The position numbers and the translations under genes are program-made. Below are positions 41,886 to 45,938 of a stretch of 45,938 nt of DNA, piece by piece. The notes under the pieces were generated by a model. The model searched no databases. It was not told where the DNA came from and saw only the letters and a program-made list of their open reading frames with translations. The DNA is taken from NCBI RefSeq assembly GCF_020438995.1, contig NZ_JAGQTN010000269.1:1-45938 (forward strand), read 5' to 3'. This DNA is from Gordonia sp. (in: high G+C Gram-positive bacteria). Its GTDB lineage: Bacteria; Actinomycetota; Actinomycetes; Mycobacteriales; Mycobacteriaceae. Each line of letters opens with the position of its first letter. Position 1 is the first letter of the stretch.

Positions 41886-42218
41886 GTGACCGACACCCCG
41901 TTCCGCATCCCGACTCTCACGACGGCGAAGTTCGACGACCACGGCCCTGGATTCGACGACATGGAAATAGTCTGCGGACTGCAGGAACCCGCCGACTACA
42001 TACTGAATGGCGTTGAAAACCACGACCGTGCAGGCTTCGCCAGCGTCGGTCTCACTGCGTACGCAAAGTTCACAGGAACCTATCGCAACGAGTCGGTGTT
42101 CACCGCGATGCGTGACATGGTCAACGACCTGCACCATCTCGCAGATGCGATGGGCCTCGACTGGGCCGAAGTCTCCGAACAGTGTCAGTACGAGCACGAG
42201 ATCCGGTTCAATGACTGA
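41886..42218 (+). CDS. Small acidic protein of unknown function, downstream of the helicase
   Basis: Not recognised. 110 residues, acidic, without membrane segments or Cys pairs. Notable stretches are DDMEIVCGLQEPADYILNGV and VFTAMRDMVNDLHHLADAMG, with a His-rich helix and a C-terminus EQCQYEHEIRFND. GTG at 41886 with AAAGG 8 bases upstream. It starts 39 bases after the helicase and so probably belongs to the same operon; a regulator, inhibitor or sensor role is conceivable, but nothing in the sequence decides it. Confidence 0.75.
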   Translation: MTDTPFRIPTLTTAKFDDHGPGFDDMEIVCGLQEPADYILNGVENHDRAGFASVGLTAYAKFTGTYRNESVFTAMRDMVNDLHHLADAMGLDWAEVSEQCQYEHEIRFND

Positions 42219-42277
42219 TTTTCGCTCCTTCCGAACGACCAGTCGGTCTGTCAGTTCAGCCGTTCGGGCGACAGCAC

Positions 42278-42306
42278 TAGAACTCCACACAATGATGTGG
42301 CATAAT
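42278..42306 (+). promoter_or_regulatory. Candidate promoter of the GmrSD-type gene
   Basis: TAGAAC (42278-42283), 17-base spacer, CATAAT (42301-42306). The spacer contains the small palindrome CCACACAATGATGTGG. If used, it makes the downstream nuclease an independent transcription unit from the helicase operon. About 54 bases separate it from the ATG, and AGGAGA lies at 42345-42350. Confidence 0.45.
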
Positions 42307-42359
42307 ACCGCCTGTTCGCGTCGAACCACGTTGCGGCACTACGTAGGAGAAATTGCCTA

Positions 42360-44126
42360 ATGATGACGGGTAATGCCCAATTAAGCGCCCACGAGCTCGA
42401 GCTTTCGAAGGTCTTCAATCGCGATTTCGACTTCAGAATTCCCGAGTACCAACGGCCGTACTCATGGCAGCCTGAACACGCCCGTCAGCTCCTCGATGAC
42501 CTCAGCGAAGCGCTAGACCGAGAGGACGACGAACCATATTTCCTTGGATCGATCGTACTGGTCAAAGACGAGAAGAACCCAGAAGCAGACGTCATTGACG
42601 GGCAACAGCGACTCACCACACTGACTATCTTGCTCGCCACACTTCGCGATCTATCCACCAATCCCCGATTCGCCAGCGAACTCGCTCTCATGATCGAAGA
42701 ACCTGGGAGTCAGCTTCACGGGCGGGTTGAAAAACCGCGCCTCGCACTCCGGCCACGCGACGCCGAATTCTTTGCTTCCAACGTACAGAAGCCTGGCTCA
42801 ACGGTTCAGATGGAATCTATGAGCGACCATTACGTGTCGCGAGATTCATTGCGCGCAATCCGCGACAATACCCTGGAATTCCGCAAACAGCTCCAATCCG
42901 ATTCGTGGCCAGAATCGCGGCGCGAGCAACTGTCGACGCTTCTCAGCATTCGCACACTGATGGTTGTAGTTACAACGACCGATCTCGACAGCGCATATCG
43001 CATATTCAGCGTGATGAATGCTCGTGGCCTCAACTTGGAACCTACCGATATTTTCAAGTCACAGCTCGTCGGGTCGATCGACTCGGATGATACACGCAAG
43101 AAATATGCGGAGAAATGGGAAGATGCTGAGGCATTTCTCGGCCGTAGCGACTTCAAAGACCTGTTCGGTCACATCCGAACAATCCACACAAAACAACGAC
43201 CCCAAAAGGTAATCCTCAGCGAATTCCCCCGGCAAGTTCTCAACTCCTACATCAAGACCGGACGGTCCACGGAGTTCGTCGATCAAGTCTTGCAGCCTTA
43301 CTCGGAAGCTTACAAGCAAATCTGCAATTCCTCCTACGAATCAGGCGCCGCAGGCGCCGACGAAGTAAACTCCTGGCTGCGAAGGCTGAACCGAATCAAC
43401 AATAGCGATTGGCGTCCGGTGGCGCTGTGGGCACTTCATTCACAAGGCGACAACCCCCCATGGCTAGCAGACATACTCCGACTCCTGGAGCGACTTGCTG
43501 CCAGCATGCTGATCCGGCGTGTATACGCAACGCCGAGGGCGCAGCGATACGCAGAGGTCCTGCGGGATCTTGACGAGAAGGGTTTAGGACTCGCCTCGCC
43601 TGCCCTACAACTCAGTTCAGCCGAGATTCGCAATACCAGAGAGATCTTGGACGGCGACGTCTACCTCCACGCGAATAGTTGTAGGTACATCCTCCTCCGA
43701 CTCGACGAAAGCCTCGCTGATATCAAGTCGGTGTGGTCGGACGAGAAGAAGATCACGATCGAGCACGTACTGCCACAGAATCCCACGGCACGCTCACAGT
43801 GGACCAAGACTTTCAGCAACAGTGATCGCGAACTGTGGACACATCGGCTTGCGAATCTCGTCCTACTTAGTAGGTCGAAGAACTCGGCTTCGCAAAACTT
43901 TGACTTCGACAAAAAGAAGACGCAGTACTTCACCGGAAAGACCGGCGTGGCAACCTTCGCCCTGACCACCCAGGTCCTGGGTCATGCAAAGTGGGACACG
44001 AAGGTACTTGAACATAGGCAGCCTGAGCTCTTGCAAACCCTCTACTCTGAATGGCAGCTTCAAGATCGGCCACAGGTTGCTTCCGGCGTTGATTACCGAC
44101 ACCGCCATCGTGCCACCTCGCTGTAA
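42360..44126 (+). CDS. DUF262-DUF1524 endonuclease (GmrSD-type, fused)
   Basis: 588 residues combining both halves of GmrSD-like type IV restriction enzymes, which cut modified (for instance glucosylated) phage DNA using nucleotide. The N-terminal DUF262/ParB-like half has RIPEYQRPYSW, FLGSIVLV and VIDGQQRLTTLTILLATL (Asp80-Gly-Gln-Gln-Arg). The C-terminal DUF1524 His-Me nuclease half has KITIEHVLPQNP (His469) and HRLANLVLLSRSKNSAS followed by FDKKKTQYF. GC is low for the window. The fused single chain resembles BrxU-like proteins. It probably has its own promoter. Confidence 0.92.
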   Translation: MMTGNAQLSAHELELSKVFNRDFDFRIPEYQRPYSWQPEHARQLLDDLSEALDREDDEPYFLGSIVLVKDEKNPEADVIDGQQRLTTLTILLATLRDLSTNPRFASELALMIEEPGSQLHGRVEKPRLALRPRDAEFFASNVQKPGSTVQMESMSDHYVSRDSLRAIRDNTLEFRKQLQSDSWPESRREQLSTLLSIRTLMVVVTTTDLDSAYRIFSVMNARGLNLEPTDIFKSQLVGSIDSDDTRKKYAEKWEDAEAFLGRSDFKDLFGHIRTIHTKQRPQKVILSEFPRQVLNSYIKTGRSTEFVDQVLQPYSEAYKQICNSSYESGAAGADEVNSWLRRLNRINNSDWRPVALWALHSQGDNPPWLADILRLLERLAASMLIRRVYATPRAQRYAEVLRDLDEKGLGLASPALQLSSAEIRNTREILDGDVYLHANSCRYILLRLDESLADIKSVWSDEKKITIEHVLPQNPTARSQWTKTFSNSDRELWTHRLANLVLLSRSKNSASQNFDFDKKKTQYFTGKTGVATFALTTQVLGHAKWDTKVLEHRQPELLQTLYSEWQLQDRPQVASGVDYRHRHRATSL

Positions 44127-44253
44127 CCTCGCCCCCGCCTCGCGAAGCGGCCCGCCAGGTCGAGTTGCTTGGCGTGTGACCACCTGCACATCATGCACCA
44201 CGAGGACGCCTCCTGTCAGATCAGTCTGTAGAACTACGAACGGTTTTCGCTTC

Positions 44254-44811
44254 TCAGCTGACGACTTCACGGACAATTGCCGCGACTTGCGGGTTGGTGA
44301 TGTTCGCGAGAATGGCGAGGACTTGTTCGGATGTCTGTGGACGCGAGTTGACGCCCATGCGGTGTGCGTCGCGAAGGCTGTCGGGATGGGCTGACGCGAG
44401 GTGCCGCAGGAGGGTTCCGGCGTCGACCAGGCGGATACCTCGCTTGGCCATCCAATCCTTCGGAAAATGGCGGACGTTCTGTGTCAGCAGCACGTCAGCA
44501 TCCGCTGAGAGTGCCGCAGCCAGGACATGTCTGTCCTTGGGATCCATGTCGACCTTTGCGACTCGCGCCTCCTCACGCTTGTTGATCTCGACCAACGCGG
44601 TCGGCAGATACGCCGACAGTCGGTCGACCAAGATGTCCGCTGCCTCGGGGGTGAAGTTGAACTGCTTGATGAGGTTGCGGGTGGTCTCCTCGAGAATCGG
44701 CTCGCTCCAATGGATGTCGAGTACTCCCAGTTTCGCGGAGTAGACGACGTAGTCGCGCAGTGTCCGCGAGATCAGTATGTTCGCGTCGGCGAGAGTGACC
44801 GACAGGTTCAA
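44254..44811 (-). CDS. PIN-domain toxin, VapC-like
   Basis: 185 residues. PIN ribonuclease fold: VTLADANILIS (first Asp), EPILEETTRNLI (Glu), DPKDRHVLAAAL (acidic pair) and DVLLTQNVRHFP (last conserved Asp region). The C-terminal ~45 residues (VNSRPQTSEQVLAILANI) form an added helix domain. It starts with TTG at 44811, overlapping the antitoxin TGA by 4 bases (TTGA), the usual coupling of toxin-antitoxin pairs. Likely cleaves RNA, often tRNA or rRNA in this family; the target is unknown. The 127 bases before it on the right of the GmrSD gene hold nothing recognisable. Confidence 0.88.
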   Translation of the reverse strand: MNLSVTLADANILISRTLRDYVVYSAKLGVLDIHWSEPILEETTRNLIKQFNFTPEAADILVDRLSAYLPTALVEINKREEARVAKVDMDPKDRHVLAAALSADADVLLTQNVRHFPKDWMAKRGIRLVDAGTLLRHLASAHPDSLRDAHRMGVNSRPQTSEQVLAILANITNPQVAAIVREVVS

Positions 44812-45185
44812 TCGAGGTTCCCGTACTTGTTCGCCAGGTCGGCGACGACTGCCATATGGTCCTCGTCGAGGAACTCGCGCATTTTCTGGATCGACGAGGC
44901 AGGGATGCGGTGATGCTTGCCGACCATGCGGAACTCGATGCGTTTGCGTTCAATCATCCGCATCAGCGTCGGCCTGGACATCCCGAGGAGCTTTGCTGCC
45001 TCAGTGGTGGTGAACTCGTGTTTGGCGGGGATGACGAGGGCTCCGGTGGTTTGCTCGGCGTCGAGCAACGCCAGCACCTTCTTGGCGCTTTCGCGGGGGA
45101 GGCGCAGCGTTACCTCGATCTCCGGCTGATCACCGGCCAGTTCTAAACGCAAAGCCTCGACGTCCTCGGTCAGTGAGTGGCTCAT
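44808..45185 (-). CDS. HTH (excisionase-type) antitoxin of the PIN toxin
   Basis: 125 residues. The N-terminal half (DQPEIEVTLRLPRESAKKVLALL) looks like a small dimerisation domain. The C-terminal half is an excisionase/MerR-like winged helix: FTTTEAAKLLGMSRPTLMRMIERKRIEFRMVGKHHRIP, here in two parts FTTTEAAKLLGMSRPTLMRM and EFRMVGKHHRIPASSI. This differs from the AbrB or RHH folds of ordinary VapB antitoxins. ATG at 45185 with AGGAG 5 bases upstream. It probably represses its own operon through the CTAAGTG repeats upstream. Confidence 0.88.
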   Translation of the reverse strand: MSHSLTEDVEALRLELAGDQPEIEVTLRLPRESAKKVLALLDAEQTTGALVIPAKHEFTTTEAAKLLGMSRPTLMRMIERKRIEFRMVGKHHRIPASSIQKMREFLDEDHMAVVADLANKYGNLD

Positions 45186-45210
45186 ATCATCTCCTGGAGG
45201 CCATACCCGG

Positions 45211-45228
45211 CTAAGTGCTCTAAGTGTA
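45211..45228 (-). promoter_or_regulatory. Direct-repeat operator and -10 box of the toxin-antitoxin operon
   Basis: CTAAGTG at 45211-45217 and again at 45220-45226 (9-base phase, plus-strand reading). On the minus strand TACACT at 45223-45228 fits a -10 box 38 bases before the antitoxin ATG. Repeats overlapping the promoter would allow autorepression by the HTH antitoxin. Confidence 0.5.
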
Positions 45229-45253
45229 CGCGGGGCCGGGGCTCCGACGCAGC

Positions 45254-45938
45254 TCAAAACGGTGGCGGGTTGGCTTCGTCCCATTTGCGCTGGTCGTCGG
45301 CCAGTTTGGTGATCCGTTTCTGGCGGGCGGTGTCGAGGGATGCTCGGGCGGGGTGGTCGGGGTCGCGGTGTGGGATGAGGCCAGGGAACAGGGTGCGGCC
45401 AGTGAAGAAGGCGGCGTGGAACTCGTGGCCGGTGGGGGATTGGAACCAGCCGTGGCCTAGGTCGTCTTGGTAGTCCTGCCAGCTCGTGAACGTCTTGATG
45501 CGGTGGTGGAAGCGGCAGAGTGGTTTGAGGTTGGTGAGGACTGTTTGACCGCCTTGGGTGGGGTTGCGGTGGTCGAAGGGAGTGGTGTGGTCGATGTCGG
45601 CTTTCCAGACCGGGGAGTTGCAGCCGGGGAAGGTGCAGCACAACTCCCCTGCCTTGACCAGGTTGATCAGCTTCTTGCTGGGGGTGTACCTGGTGGGCTG
45701 CCGGTCGGCTTGCTTGGTGTGGGTGTTGAGGTAGCTGCGTTCGGCTTCGACGACCATCGTGCGCAGGGTGGCGGCGTCGATGATGCCGTGGCCGTCGAGA
45801 AAGCCCGGGTCGTTGTCCAGGCCGAGCAGGGTCGACAGGTTGACCACGATGTGAAACACCGGGCGTGCACCCGAACCGCATCCGTCGACACCGCATCCGT
45901 CGATCGAGTGCCGTCGCGAGCGGTCGGCGGCGGGAGCA
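45254..45938 (-). CDS. DUF222-HNH endonuclease-like protein (13E12 family), start outside window
   Basis: The frame stays open to the last base, so the N-terminus is missing; about 227 residues are visible. The end of the DUF222 domain (FHIVVNLSTLLGLDNDPGFL) is followed by a zinc-type HNH: CTFPGCNSPVWKADIDHTTP, then LKPLCRFHHRIKT. Such genes are multicopy in mycolate bacteria; the M. tuberculosis 13E12 repeats are members and are attachment targets for phiRv1 prophage. A 13-base direct repeat, CCGCATCCGTCGA at 45876-45888 and 45891-45903, encodes a repeated VDGCG. Convergence with nothing: the antitoxin gene follows on the same strand after 68 bases. Confidence 0.9.
   Translation of the reverse strand, partial: APAADRSRRHSIDGCGVDGCGSGARPVFHIVVNLSTLLGLDNDPGFLDGHGIIDAATLRTMVVEAERSYLNTHTKQADRQPTRYTPSKKLINLVKAGELCCTFPGCNSPVWKADIDHTTPFDHRNPTQGGQTVLTNLKPLCRFHHRIKTFTSWQDYQDDLGHGWFQSPTGHEFHAAFFTGRTLFPGLIPHRDPDHPARASLDTARQKRITKLADDQRKWDEANPPPF

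Noticed and set aside
37837-44126. Classical type I or III restriction-modification locus
   Set aside because: No methyltransferase motif and no specificity subunit of the usual type are present in any frame here.
44127-44253. tRNA or attachment site between the GmrSD gene and the PIN toxin
   Set aside because: No cloverleaf-like pairing or CCA end could be traced by eye.
45186-45896. N-terminal extension of the HTH antitoxin frame
   Set aside because: It overlaps the DUF222-HNH gene in another frame and is His/Pro/Arg-rich; the ATG at 45185 has a good ribosome site.

Overview
The window is GC-rich, densely packed actinobacterial DNA. A mycolyltransferase of the antigen 85 family, a DUF3068/PorA-family envelope protein, the DyP peroxidase plus encapsulin pair, split pntAA/pntAB/pntB, many GTG starts and several apparently leaderless promoters point to a mycolic-acid bacterium of the Mycobacteriales. 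Gordonia or a near relative is my best guess; this is inference from gene content, not from a database match.

Layout. 1-2.1 kb: the PE and ligase domains of a LigD-type end-joining ligase, cut by the left edge, then a cyclic-nucleotide-phosphodiesterase-like metallophosphatase. 2.17-2.46 kb: a non-coding element of 28-base direct repeats flanked by inverted arms. 2.5-8.5 kb (minus strand): an SDR dehydrogenase and a membrane-anchored PI-PLC-like protein, then the three-gene proton-translocating transhydrogenase. 8.7-10.3 kb: a flavin dehydrogenase of the ketosteroid dehydrogenase type behind a near-ideal KstR operator. 10.3-15.1 kb: a proline-rich protein, L-aspartate oxidase, and a divergent MFS pump/ArsR regulator pair; the shared control region carries two good palindromes. 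15.2-21.7 kb: envelope protein, mycolyltransferase, a second flavin dehydrogenase, and the DyP/encapsulin nanocompartment with a visible cargo-loading peptide. 21.8-25.4 kb: a heterodimeric ABC exporter with one degenerate ATP site. 25.4-30.6 kb: housekeeping and hypothetical genes, including RNase HI, a hydroxyacid dehydrogenase, a DUF1697 protein and an OhrR-like MarR regulator with two matching operators. 30.6-35.4 kb: a YhgE/Pip membrane protein coupled to an ABC ATPase-like protein that lacks key ATPase residues, a type II NADH dehydrogenase and a LuxR-type regulator.

35.4-45.9 kb is accessory. An AT-richer gene-poor stretch leads into a Phd-like antitoxin with no visible toxin, a secreted protein, and then a block of clearly lower GC (two 60-base samples counted by hand, 38041-38100 and 42361-42420, are each 31/60): a DUF3883 nuclease with an N-terminal specificity-like domain, a PLD-SF2 helicase-DUF3427 protein, a small acidic protein, and a fused DUF262-DUF1524 (GmrSD-type) endonuclease. 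A PIN toxin/HTH antitoxin operon and a DUF222-HNH (13E12 family) gene, cut by the right edge, close the window. This block reads as a defence island. The nuclease/helicase/small-protein trio at 37837-42218 is the best candidate for a poorly described antiphage system; no methyltransferase accompanies it.

No tRNA, rRNA, CRISPR array or insertion sequence was recognised.
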